A DNA stretch of 64,000 bases from Cryptomeria japonica (lineage: Eukaryota > Streptophyta > Pinopsida > Cupressales > Cupressaceae): NCBI RefSeq assembly GCF_030272615.1, contig NC_081414.1, positions 768,442,153 through 768,506,152 on the forward strand, written 5' to 3'. Each line of letters begins with the position of its first letter. The first letter of the stretch is position 1. The position numbers and the translations under genes were made by a program. Below, piece by piece: positions 45,326-56,275 of the stretch. The notes beneath the pieces were generated by a model, which had not been told where the DNA came from, made no database searches, and was given only the letters and a program-made list of their open reading frames with translations.

Positions 45326-46690
45326 TCAAGCATAGAATTTCTTGAGATGAATAGAATTGATAGGTTCATCAAACCAATCACCTTTAGGGGTAGATAACTT
45401 GTATGCTCCTGATCCATATGCTGCTACTATGACAAAAGGTCCTAGCCAATTTGGTTCAAATTTTCCCTTATTTTCTCGGTCTTGCTGATTTCTTGGATTC
45501 TCCCAACTAGAACTATATCTCCAATTTGAAAAATGTGCGGCTTGACTCTATGGTTATAGCTTCTTGCCATTCTTTGTTGATATACTTTCAATGATCTGTT
45601 TCATTTTGGTGACGTTCCTGAATCAGTTCTAGTTCCTGGAGTTGAGAGACTCGTTGTTCTTCTTCTGGTATAAGACCTTGCAAGGATACTCGTAGAGAAT
45701 GTATCTCTACTTCGATAAGTAATATGGCCTCTGATCCATAGACCAAATAATATGGAGTTGCCCCTGTTGGAGTATGAATGCTAGTTCAATATGCCGAAAG
45801 AACAGGATTTAGTTGAATGTGCCAGTCTTTTCCAGCTTCATTAACTATTTTCTTTAAGATTTTCAAGATAGTTTTGTTTGATGACTTAGCTTGAACATTT
45901 CCCTATGGATAATATGGAGTAGAAAACCTATGTTGGATATGAAATTGTTCACATAGCTCCTTCACATCTTGATTTTTGAATGGTCTTCCATTATCAGTGA
46001 TAATGGTCATAGGAACTCCATAGCATTAGATTATATAATTCAAAATAAATGATGATATTTGTTTTCCTATAATTGTTGTTAAAGGCACTGCTTCAATCTA
46101 TTTAGTAAAATATTCAGTAGCTATCAAAATAAAATTATGTCCATTAGAAGATGAGGGATTTATCTTTCCTACCAAATCAAGGCCCCATTGTGAAAATTGC
46201 CATGACCCTGTCATATGATATAACTCTTGTGTTGGTGCATGAATGAGATTCCCATGGATCTGACATTGTTTGCATTTTCTAGCATATGTGAATGAATCTC
46301 TCTCCATAGTAGGCCAAAAGTAACCCATATGAAGAAGTTTCTTAGCCAATGTCAAACCACTTGAGTGTGTGCCACAAATACCTGCATGAACTTTGTCAAG
46401 AACTTTCTCAGATTCTTCTTGTTCAAGACATCTTAATAAAGTACCATCTAGACTATGCCTATATAAGATATCATAAATTATAGTATAGCGAGAGGAATGG
46501 AGGATAAAATTCTTTCTCTAATTGTGAGATAAATCAAGAGGAAGGATATGTTCTTTTAAATATTGATAAGTTTGACCGTATGAGGATTGACTAGTTCTTG
46601 ATATATGGCAAATTCGATAGGTATGCTAGGATTGAATGGTAGGGGTTAAGATATCTTCCATGAGAAATTATTAATGTTGTCTATTCTCCT
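45326..46690 (-). pseudogene. Integrase of H
   Basis: The zinc-binding head shows KVHAGICGTHSSG and CKQCQIHG at about 46400-46250. The core shows WGLDLVGKINPSSSNGH (first Asp) and IITDNGRPFKN (second Asp). The third acidic residue is lost, since QAKSSNKTI stands where the family has [11 protein letters not shown]-terminal GPF..V.. motif with WLGPFVIVAAYGSGAYKL ends at TGA 45328-45326. Stops and at least one frameshift lie in the C-terminal half (near 45600). The product is inactive on two counts. Confidence 0.85.
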
Positions 46691-47130
46691 TATTTTGCAA
46701 GAGAGATGCTATTGTAGACATTGCATCTGCTGCTTTATTCTCATTTCTTTGAATTTGGGTGAATGATATTTCTTTAAAGTGTTCTTTAAATTCCTCTACT
46801 AGCTATTTCTATGGCATAAGCTTATCATCCTTTGTTTGATATTCATCATTTATTTGATTGATGATAAGTTGTGAATCACCATAGACATGTAGTTCTTTGA
46901 CATTCCATTAAATGGCCATTTTAAGCCCAATAGCCAATGCTTCATACTCTGCAGTATTATTAGTGCATGGAAACCACAGTCTATATGATTTGGGATTTGT
47001 GTGTCCTTGAGGTGTGATGAAAAAGATTCCTACGCCTGATCCATATTATGTATAAGAACCATCAAAGTACAATTCCCAAAAGTTTGTACTTACTGTCAAG
47101 ATATCTCCATCAGGAAATTCGATGTGCAAA
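46691..47130 (-). pseudogene. Second RNase H (RVT_3/archaeal-like) of H, after the RT-linked RNase H
   Basis: WELYFDGSYT (about 47060), CTNNTAEYEALAIGLKMAI (about 46960), VYGDSQLIINQINDEYQTKD (about 46880) and NKAADAMSTIASLL (about 46715) give the full set of RNase H motifs. The domain sits between the RT-linked RNase H and integrase, the usual place in Tat elements. TAA codons interrupt it near 47048 and 46916 and TAG codons near 46810. Confidence 0.82.
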
Positions 47131-48632
47131 GGCATGTTGTTTTGTAAAGGTGCATCAACCAATTGATCAGCGATAACTTGTCCCTTGATAGATTTCCAAT
47201 CAACATACTCTGTATCAAATTCACTCAGTATCATAACCCATTTGGCTAGTCTCCCTATCAATGTTAACTTGCTCAACAAATATTTAAGAGGATCTATCTT
47301 TGCTATTAGTTTCACAGAATAAATCAACATATAATGTCACAAATTCTGAGTTGGAAATACAACTGCTAGACATGTCTTTTCTATTGAGGAATAATTTAAT
47401 CCATAACCAACAAGCATTCTACTGATATAATAAACTATTCTTTCTTTTCCTTCATCATCATGTTGAGCTAGGAGGGCTCTTGATGATACATTTGTTGTTG
47501 AGATATAGAGCAATAATGGTTTCCCTTTGGTTGGTGATATCAGTACTGGAGGACTCATAAGATATTCTTTTATTTGCAAAAAAACTTCTTCACATTTTAG
47601 ATCCCATTTGAATGGAATATTTTTATGTAGAAGATGGGTAAATGGAAGACATCTATATGCTAACTGAGAAACAAATCTCCCGATTGATTGCAATCTTCCT
47701 TGTAAATATTGCAATTGACTTGTGTTCCTAGGTGACTCCATTTCCATGATAGCTTTGACTTTTTCAGGATCCACTTCAATTCCACGGGCTGATATAATGT
47801 ACCCAAGGAGCTTTCCAGAGGTTACCCCAAATGTACATTTCTTTGGATTTAATCTCAATTGATATCTTTCTAGCCTGTCAAAAATCTTGCTTAAAATGTT
47901 CAAATGTTCTTTTCTTGTATGAGATTTTGCAAGTATGTCATCGACATAATCTTCCATAAATGTATGCATCATATCATGGAAAATTATCATCATAACCCTT
48001 TGATAAGTTGTTCTTGCATTCTTAAGCCCAAATGGCATAACATTCCAACAATATGTTCCCCATGCATAGGTGAAAGCTTCCTTTTCTTGATCTTCAGGTA
48101 CAATTCTTATTTGATTATATCCTGAGAAGCCATCCATTAATGAAAACATCTCATGCCCTGCTGATAAGTCCACTATGATATTAATGTTTGGTAGCGGGAA
48201 ATCATCTTTTGGACATGCTTTATTCAGATCTCTGAAATCTGTATAGACTCTTATGCTTTTATCTGGTTTTGATACTGGTACAATGCTTGAAACCCATTCT
48301 GGATAAGCAATAGGTCTTATAAAACCTACTTATAATAGTTTCTTTAGCTCAGTTTTTACAAGAAGAGCAATCTGTGGATGTATCTTTCTGAGATTTTGCT
48401 TAACTGGTTTTGGTTTTAAATCCACATTAAGATGATGCATGATAAGATCTGGATTAAGTCCTAGCATATCTGCATAGGACCAAGCAAAATTTATTTGCCT
48501 TTGCTTAAATAATTCCCTGTATTCTTTCCTCTCTGTTTCTGATAATGAGGCAACATAATGAAGTATTTTAGGATCCTTTGATGTACCAATGTTTATTGCT
48601 TCTGTTGGTTCTATCAGGATAGTAGATCTCTC
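47131..48632 (-). pseudogene. Reverse transcriptase with RNase H of H
   Basis: RT motifs are WVSSIVPVSKPDKSIRVYTD, MFSLMDGFSGYNQIR, YCWNVMPFGLKNARTTYQRV and the catalytic YVDDILAKS at about 47955-47930. The gypsy RNase H follows (LLLYISTTNVSSRALL, IVYYISRMLVGYGLNYSSIE), then TQNL, a TGA at about 47335 where CGA is expected, and KWVMILSEFDTEYV. A TAA lies near 48348. Apart from stops the frame is intact. Confidence 0.9.
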
Positions 48633-50120
48633 CTAAAAATATGCAGGAAGAATGTCAAACTTTCCATCTTCTAGCGCCCCAAAGAGGTTTTCACCATCAG
48701 ATACGTCCTTTGTTTTCCCTTTCGATTGATCTAGTGTTGCCATGAAATGGTTTTCAACAATAGGTCTTTTTCCTTGTTTTATTTCGCTTTTGCGACTAGA
48801 AAGTTTGGCATTCTCCTGACTATGAGAAACATCACTTGATTTTGCAATGGAAGATATCTTAGGTGGGATGGGTTCAACAACGTTAAGGTACATGGCTAAG
48901 TCATGATCATTGGAAAAGACATTCATTTCAAGGTTATCTAAATTATCCCAATAAATCAGTTCAAAATGGAGAAGGGGTAAATCATAATCATTGTCATTAT
49001 TAGGTGTTTCAACATTCATGACATAATGATCATAACTTGGCATATAATAGGTGCTGTCATAGATTAGATGTTTTTGAGAATTGTCTCTCTCAAGATTCTC
49101 CAAATTAGTTCTAACAAAATCAATATTAGCATTTTGTAGTTCACACTCAAGTGGTTCTTCAACTGATGTTTGTCCCTTAAATGAATGGATTATATCAACA
49201 CACACATTTTTAATACTGCAAATTCCTTCTTGAATGACTTCATTTGCATTTTGGAGTTGACATACTTGTGTACATGATAAAGAGGATTCTTTTTCTAGAT
49301 TTTGTCTCCTTTCAAACTCAACTTCTTCTGGACTAATAGTCAATCCAACTTGACTATCTCTTAATTCTTCTATGGTTCTGCCACATCTGGATACATCTTG
49401 TTCCTCTTTCAATGAAAATCTTGTATTTTCATTTGCTTGATCTATCCTTGTTTGTACTTCTTGTGGCATTACTTCTTTGTCTTTGTCATTCCCTTTCCTT
49501 TTTGCATACACCTCTTTTCTCTGAATTCTGAGTTTTTCTTGCCTTCTTTCTAACTTCATCTTTTGTTTTGCAATAGACAAGTCTTCTTTTGTGATAGCTG
49601 CTTGGTCTTCATTGTGTTCCTTACTTGATGTAGTAGATAAGACATCTAGGCTCCATTCATATTCTTTTGAATCTATCTTTGAATCTTGGTCTAGGATTAC
49701 TTCACTATACCATATTGGAATGTCATATGGTGCAAAAAGTTCTCTGATTTCTGTCATCTGTATTTTTACTGCTTCTGGAAGATCTTGTTCAGATTTTGTA
49801 TTTGTTTGTATTTTAAGAACTTGTTGACAAGATTTTTCTTTACCTTGGATGGTAATCTCCTCTTCTTTCTTTTCATGTTCTTCTTGCTTCTTTTGTTTAT
49901 TGGTTACTATTTCAGCTGCTTGATGTAGCTTTTCTTGCCAATTTTCTTCTTTAGAAACTGATTTCTTTTTCCATTTGTGTTGTTGATGATTATGTTGCCT
50001 TTGATTTGATTTTAGATATCCAAGCCTGGATTTATCTTCTTTGGATTGCGAGTGTGGACAAAAAGGTTCTGAAATACCTTGATGTTGCTTACCAATTGGT
50101 CCTTTTCCTTCGTATCCCAT
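48633..50120 (-). pseudogene. Long linker of H between protease and RT, with a G-patch-like start
   Basis: An open stretch of 495 codons begins MGYEGKGPIGKQHQGISEPF, which resembles a G-patch (Gly-rich RNA-binding motif also found beside some retroviral proteases). It continues with a highly charged Lys/Glu/Gln region (about 49990-49440; for example KQKKQEEHEKKEEE and KMKLERRQEKLRIQRKE). The last third is acidic and Asn/Asp-rich. It is bounded by TAA at 50126-50124 and TAG near 48635. No enzyme motif is seen. The length is unusual for this place. Confidence 0.65.
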
Positions 50121-50123
50121 TTT

Positions 50124-50950
50124 TTACATGATTTCATAACCTTTGCCATATTGTTTTATGGGAATATTGACTTCTACCGCTATTGCTATAGTTTTATCTT
50201 CATCCTTGTACAACCAACCAAGAATGTCTTTGTCTTCATTTTCTTCTTCAAAAGTTCTAGCACTAATAAATGTTCCTTTAAACAAATATTTTGATCTTTC
50301 TGATGTCTTTGATTGAATATCTATAGGCTTTCCATATGACTTAGGGGAAAGTGGAAAATTATGCAAAGAATATTTTCCCATTCCTTCATCATTTAATTTG
50401 AGCTTTTCCTCAAAAGTTTCCCATAACTTTGCTTGAATTTCTTTGGTAGGATATATTGATTCTCTGTTATGTGGAACTCTTGTATCTTGTGTGGGCTTCA
50501 AATTAATGCAATATTGACTAGAATTTGTAGTTATAGTGATCTCTTGTCCTTCATGAGGAAATTTCACGTATTGATGATATGTAGAAGGAACTGCTTGTAT
50601 TTTGTGAATCCATGGTCATCCTAGAATAATGTTGTAAGAGAGGTTCAAATCTAAAACCTGACACAATGTATCCCTTTCCATAGGTCCTATTCTTATTGGT
50701 AGCATAACATCTCCTTTAGAAGAATGTTCTGCTTCATCATAAGCCTTGATGGTTATTTTCTTTTCGGGTCCACAACATTTTCTGAATTTCCCAAAGCTTT
50801 TATCAAACTTAATGCACAAATGTTTAAGCTGACTCCTCCATCTATGAGTACACATTTGACACAAGTTTTATTAATGGAGACTTCAACATGTAAGGGAGCA
50901 TTGTGAGGATGTTGTAAGGATGCGTCATCATTTTTCAGAAAATGATAAGC
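50124..50950 (-). pseudogene. Protease domain of H
   Basis: The active site reads CVLIDGGVSLNIC at about 50850-50810, matching the plant gypsy LIDGGSS pattern, but it is in a different frame from its flanks. Two compensating indels therefore bracket it (near 50928 and 50760). It continues with ITIKAYDEAEHSSKGDVML and LNLSYNIILG, a TGA where CGA (Arg) is expected (about 50613), PWIHKIQAVPSTYHQYVKF and HEGQEITI. It would release mature proteins but is inactive as it stands. Confidence 0.75.
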
Positions 50951-52360
50951 AATGAGGAGCTATAAGGTGTCCTACCATGTTTTGGAACTGATCTATATCC
51001 AAATCTTTTGAAGCTGTTGTTTCTACTAAATCTTTCTCCAAAATTTTCTTATGCATAGGTGAAACCTTGAGAAGTTCCAGAATTGATATTTGAGCAGGTA
51101 TTCTTTGTAATTGCTCTACTAAATTGTATTGTTGTGAAGTGGATGTTGGGTCTTTTGCTATACCTGGAAAGGTCACCTTTGCTTTACTTCTCGTAATAAC
51201 ATTGATTGGTTCTGAAGATGGATTATCTTTAACAATGATTACATTTACCACATCATCATATGTATAAGTGTAATTCACTTTGGCTTTTCCTTTGTCATCT
51301 TTTATTTGGGATGGTTCACCTTTGTCATAATTTAGAAGTGGAGTTTTGAAAGCTAGGTGTGATTCATTTGTCTTATGGCTATCCACTGTGATGGTTCCAT
51401 TATCGATGAGATCTTGGATAAGGTGTATCAATCTTTGACAATGATTTGTTAGGTGTCCTTTATTCCGATGGTAATTGCAAAAATGATTGTCATTCCACCA
51501 ATTTGGTTTGACTAGTGGTTCATAATTTCTTGCTTCTGGTAAAACAATCAATTTGTTGGCAAGCAGAGTTTTTAGAGCTGATTCCAAAGGTTCTCCAATG
51601 TTTGTGAATTTCCTCCGAGGATTGGAGAAAAAGGACTTGGCTTTATTTTTTTCTACATTATTATTGCTTAGGATTTGACTTGATAGATTAAAAATTGGTT
51701 GTTGTTGTTTTGTAGTACTATTATCGTCATTTCCTTCATTGCTGACATTCCTATTCTTTGACCAGAACTTGGGTTTTTCATTGTTGTTGTTGTTGTTGTG
51801 GTTGTTGTTATTGTTGTAAAGTTTTAGCTCTCCTTTCTTTACCATTGCGTTCTCTATTTTCAGACCATTCTCGATCATTTTGGCAAAAGAGGGAGGGCAT
51901 TGCATTCTTAGTCGATAACTCATTTCACTGATAAGATTATCAATGAATATGTCCATTTTTCCTTGATCAAGTACATCTTGGGGATACCTATTAAACTTGA
52001 ATTTCCATTGTTGTAAGAAGATCATAAAAGATTCACCATTCTTTTGTTTAACATTGTAGAGATCTAGCATCGTTATCTCATTCCTTATATTGTAGGAGTA
52101 TTGTGAAATAAATCTATTCACAAGTTCTTCAAAAGATTTGATTCCAGATGGTAATCTTGAAAACCACTCCATTGATTGTCCATTTAAACTTCTAGGAAAA
52201 AGATGCATAAGGTAAGTTTCATAATGAGCAAATTCCGTGCTTATAGTACAAAAATCCCTAATGTGATCCTGAGGATCAGGTTTTCCAATGTATTTGTCAT
52301 ATTTAGGAATCTCGCAATGTTGCGGAAATGGTATATGTCGTTTGTAAAATTCATCTTATT
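50951..52360 (-). pseudogene. Gag of H, lacking its N-terminus
   Basis: The capsid core has CEIPKYDKYIGKPDPQDHIR, MEWFSRLPSGIKSFEELVNR and FISQYSYNIRNEITMLDLYN. A Gln/Asn-rich patch at about 51830-51780 comes from a CAA/AAC microsatellite. The knuckle variant C-x2-H-x4-H-x4-C (CNYHRNKGHLTNHC) lies at about 51480. The frame is open from about 52357, without an ATG, to 50928. Upstream of that point stops appear and the sequence becomes LTR-like, so the Gag start was separated by the insertion of K. Confidence 0.85.
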
Positions 52361-52405
52361 CAATATATCAATTAGAAACAAAGGGAAATCACGAATCCCT
52401 ATCTA

Positions 52406-53545
52406 ATGAAAGAATTCTAACAAACTAACAATGAAATAATGCAATATCAAACAAATAGGGATTAAAATCATTCAATGAAACTCCCTATTCCAAGATCACA
52501 TATAGCTTCCATTGCTTTTCTCTTCTCTGTGGTATGATGGCTCTTAAATATTGCGCTGGTAACCTACAAGTGACACATATTCGAAGTTCGTGATTGTTGA
52601 AAATGGAGATTGGATGCTCAATTTATAGATTATTGGATGAGATTGATTGAAAGGTGGAACAGATTGATCAAGAGGTGGAACTCAAGTGAGCTCAAATGAA
52701 AATTGATAGTTGAACTGCTGATTGTAGGAGTGAAACTCAATAGATTGAATAGATTAATGGAGTCAACTGGTTGAGAAAAAGCTAACTGAAGGAAGAAAAA
52801 GAATGATTGGAGGAAATAAAGAGGATGACAAAGAAAGCTTAATTTAGAAAAAGCTAACTAAAAGATGGAAATAGAGACTGGAGAGATAAATAATTTAATT
52901 AATTAATTGATTGATTTAATTAATTTAGCATGTGCTTGCATTTAGATTTAAATTTTCAATTTAATCTTTGCATGAGATTTTAATTCAAATATTGAATTTA
53001 TTTTAATTCAATTTAGCATTTGAATATATTTAGAACTTGACTTTGAGTTTCAATTTGGTTTTTGAAATCATGCACATGTAATTGAATTTGGAAGAAATTA
53101 GAAGAAATGAGAAATTAGATGAAATTAGAAATTGGAGATTTGGAAGTGGAAGAATTAATTACTTAATTAAATAATTTAAAGAAACTATTTAATTTTGCTA
53201 GAAATGAAATTTTAATTAAATAATAAATATTTAATTAATATTTAGAAGAGGGTTGATAATTAGATGATTAGAGATTGAATAATTAGTTTATTTAAATAAT
53301 AAAGATTATTTAAATAGGGAAATTAACCATAATTAATTAAATAATAAATATTTAATTAATATTAGAAAATGGTTAAAATGATTAAATGATGAAAGAATAA
53401 GAAATAGAATAATTAGTAAGGTGATGAGGAAATATGAAATTAGAAGAATAAGATTAATTAACTTAATTAAATAATTAAAGAATTATTTAATCAATTAGAG
53501 GAATAATTAGTACATGATCAATGAGACATTTTTTAGGTGTCTACA
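52406..53545 (-). repeat. 3' LTR of K
   Basis: It ends GGTGTCTACA at 53545, like solo LTR S. A minus-strand TATAAATTGAGC lies at about 52629-52618. It has AT-rich TTAATTAAATAA runs at 52890-53500. The polypurine tract CAAAGAGGGGCAAG (minus) follows at 53546-53560. Confidence 0.72.
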
Positions 53546-53560
53546 CTTGCCCCTCTTTGA
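53546..53560 (-). promoter_or_regulatory. Polypurine tract of K
   Basis: The minus strand reads TCAAAGAGGGGCAAG directly before the LTR. Its presence shows that the LTR at 52406-53545 is a 3' LTR belonging to the element on its right, not the 5' LTR of H. Confidence 0.75.
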
Positions 53561-53819
53561 GACAATGTCGAAATGACGTTGTTTCAAAGAAAACGAAAAT
53601 TTTTGCCCCAGTATGCCTTGGTACTGTTGTATAGTGTAAATATGCCCCCTCGGAAAATGTGGTCTGAAAATTCCAAAATTGAGACCGTTTTAGATAATAG
53701 CGTAATGAGCAAACGTGTGAAATTTCGTGCGATTTGGAGATCTTTTGAGTAGGCTACAAGGTGTTTAAAGCTGGCAAGGACCACGGGAGTCGAGATGTCA
53801 AAAAACCCTAATTTTGAGC
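53561..53819 (+). other. Upstream region of the antisense gene
   Basis: It starts with strings shared with H just inside its LTR (GATGTCGA, TATGCCCCCTC). No frame is supported. It acts, by position, as the promoter region of the plus-strand gene. Confidence 0.5.
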
Positions 53820-53827
53820 TATAAATA
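53820..53827 (+). promoter_or_regulatory. TATA box of the antisense gene in K
   Basis: TATAAATA at 53820-53827, within GCTATAAATAGAG, is a near-perfect plant TATA box on the plus strand, 101 bases before the ATG at 53921. It is opposite in direction to the element's own LTR promoter. Confidence 0.7.
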
Positions 53828-53920
53828 GAGATTTTTAGGTTTTCATTTTCTCATTTGCACTTTGGTTATTTCTTGGTTTTCTCTGCAATTTGTGTGCTTT
53901 TTTCTGTGTATTTGATCATC

Positions 53921-56275
53921 ATGGCTAGCTATAGAGCTCGAGTGCATCTATCTGACCGAGTATGTTCATATCAGAGACCTCCTGGGACTAGTGGCATGGT
54001 ATTTTTCCAAATTTTTCTTGTTTTTTTACTTGTTTTTCGCTGTTTTCCAAAAAAAATTCCATGAACAATTTTTGCATTGTGTCATGCAATTGCTTGTCGA
54101 TTTTTACGAGTTAGTGTTAACTGTACCGCAAATGCTTTTACTATTACGCATGTGTCTTAAGTTTTACGCATTAGTGTTTATCATGCCGCATTCGTTCATT
54201 TCTTTACACATAAGTGTTTATTGTTACGCAAGAGTTCATTTCTTTACACATAAGTGTTTATTGTTACGCAAGAGTTAATTTCTTTACGCATAAGCCTTAA
54301 ACATCACGCAAGAGTCATAATTGTACCGCATTAGTCATAACTAGCACACATTCATTGTATTTGTAGTTTTTGTCATGCATTTTGAATTTTTTTTTCTCAA
54401 AATCCGTTATCTGATATTTTCAGCATTTTCTCATTGTAGGAGAATATTGGAGTGTTATACTACCGACAGAGTGAACCCAGTGGACTTGATCTTCATGCAG
54501 ACTTACTTGATGATGAGATCGAGCATATCTGACAGCTTGGTCTATATCATGTTTTACATTTTCCAGAGGTTACGACCAATAGGGCCTTAATTACAGCATT
54601 GATAGAGCGGTGGCACTCTAAGACTTGTTCTTTTCATCTTCCGACTGGTGAGGCATCCATCACATTAGAGGATGTATGATGTATACTGCATATTCTGATT
54701 CATGGTGAGAGAGTTGTATATGACCATGATGATGGCATTGTTGGACTATGTGCACTTTTTGAGTGTGAGATACAGGACTTGTAGATCAATGACCGTTATG
54801 ACATCTCTTGGGCTCGATTAGACTATGATGACTTGACTATTGTAATATGCAGTGTTGTCGGTGGTTTGTTGATACTTGACAAATGAGTTCACGGATTTCT
54901 AGTTGGATGGGGCAGAGTGCTCCATGATATGATTGTTCATCGTCGATTGTATGCTTGGGGACCTTGTCTACTTGCCATGTTGTACTATCAGATGCATGGT
55001 ATTGTGTATCTTGGATATTGTTCTATCAGTTGTGGTGTGACTTTTCTTCAGACATGGGCATGGGAGCACATTTCTATTTTGAGACCTGTCATTCATGTAG
55101 ATTTGTAGCCTGGTGAGCCTTATGCTTTTAGGTACACAGCAGGTATCAGACACAGGGGTTCAGGTAACACCTTGTAATGGAGACATCAGTTAGACATATT
55201 GTAGCATTTTATTTGGAGACCATACTTAGATTGCCCCAGTTGGCTAGATGATGTTGTACACTTTCCTTTCTACCGACAATAGAGATATCTTATTGGTAGG
55301 ACCTTTGAGACCCAGTGGATCATTGAGATGTATCTTCTAGGGCAGGTTCTCAGATAGTTCGGAGAGGTACAGGTTACTCTTGTAGTTACTACTTACTTTT
55401 CTCATGTTTCTCATGAGGTTTATGATTGGGCTATGTGTATACAGCCTCATGTTGCTTCTACTGAGTTTGATGCTCTACAACCATTACCCTGGGGTTGGGG
55501 TAGAGGTGCAGCTAATCCAGGGACAACACCTAAGTATGATGATTGGTTTGCCAGACATAGACCTCTTCCACTTACTGATCCTATCGTTCCCATTACATCA
55601 CATCAGATTCGGCATCCTAGATAGTGTTTGAGGATAGTCACAGTGGAGGGAGATGGAGGAGGAGGAGAGGGTGGAGGCGGTGGAGATGAGGATGTAGACA
55701 TTAGTGGAGACACCGAGTCTATTAGCAGTGAGGGTAGTGATGATTCTTTAGAGTCATTAAACAACAAGGATGGAGATGATGATGATGATATGCCAATGTT
55801 GGAGGATGTGCCTATCGCAGATGGTGGGAGATAGCATGTGGGTGATGAGGACGATCCGCAGACTCTTAAAGCACGGGTCTGGAGTTTGGAGGACGAGATC
55901 TCTAAACAAGATGTCAAGCAGGAGACCTACCATGTAGACTATGGTGCCTTTGATGCTGAGAGAGACCGTCTTCAGAGGGAGAGAGATGAGGCAGTGCGGA
56001 GATGTCAGATCACTATGGATGCCTTTGATCAAATTTTTAGAGTAGGTACTGATGCACGTGACTAGGCAGAGAGATACTTTACTGCTGTGCAAGAGGCTAT
56101 TTATTATAGACAGGCATATGAGAGAGCCATCCCTGAGGGTCAGAGAGCCTAGCTTCAGTGCATTCATGGGGAGGAGATCAAGTAGATCTACTTGACGATG
56201 GACTAGCAGTGGTGGTGTTATGGGACCACCTCAACATCCTCGGGCAGGATCTAGTGGACAAGATCCACCTGCTAA
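53921..56275 (+). pseudogene. Plant mobile domain (MAIN/PMD-like) gene, antisense in element K, two exons
   Basis: Exon 1 (53921-53998) encodes 26 codons (MASYRARVHLSDRVC and on). A GT-AG intron spans 53999-54439, ending CATTGTAG. Exon 2 runs in one frame from 54440 to TAA 56273. RALITALIERWHSKTCSFHL, PTGEASITLEDV and HGERVVYD match the plant mobile domain seen in MAIN-like proteins and in transposons. A Gly/Asp-rich acidic stretch (about 55640-55800) and a helical region (AERDRLQRERDEAVRR, about 55960) follow. Stops inside exon 2 are TGA 54530, 54677, 54884, TAA 55175 and TAG 54782, 55106, 55202, 55280, 55355, 55622, 55832, 56063, 56150, 56183, 56204, 56252, all without a frameshift. The domain's biochemical role is unclear; MAIN proteins act in silencing and meristem maintenance. 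Confidence 0.72.
53999..54439 (+). other. Intron of the antisense gene with a 40-bp repeat
   Basis: It starts GTATTTTTCC and ends TTCTCATTGTAG. At 54197-54316 three 40-base units begin CATTTCTTTACACATAAGTG and end TTACGCAAGAGTT, flanked by diverged copies with ACGCATTAGT. The phase is preserved across the splice (26 complete codons in exon 1). Confidence 0.65.

Larger units (their letters stand above)
41757..52360 (-). mobile_element. Element H: Ty3/gypsy (Tat-type) with dual RNase H, 5' end cut by K
   Basis: It has an LTR at the left (3' LTR) and a polypurine tract, followed rightward by noncoding DNA, integrase, second RNase H, RT with RNase H, a long linker, protease and Gag on the minus strand. 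Gag, RT, RNase H and integrase head share one frame over about 6 kb. The N-terminus of Gag stops near 52360, where the LTR of K begins. The left boundary (41757-41761) is approximate. Confidence 0.87.

Noticed and set aside
54968-55917. Minus-strand frames across exon 2 of the antisense gene
   Set aside because: They are Ser/Pro-rich shadows of GGA and GAT codon runs on the plus strand.
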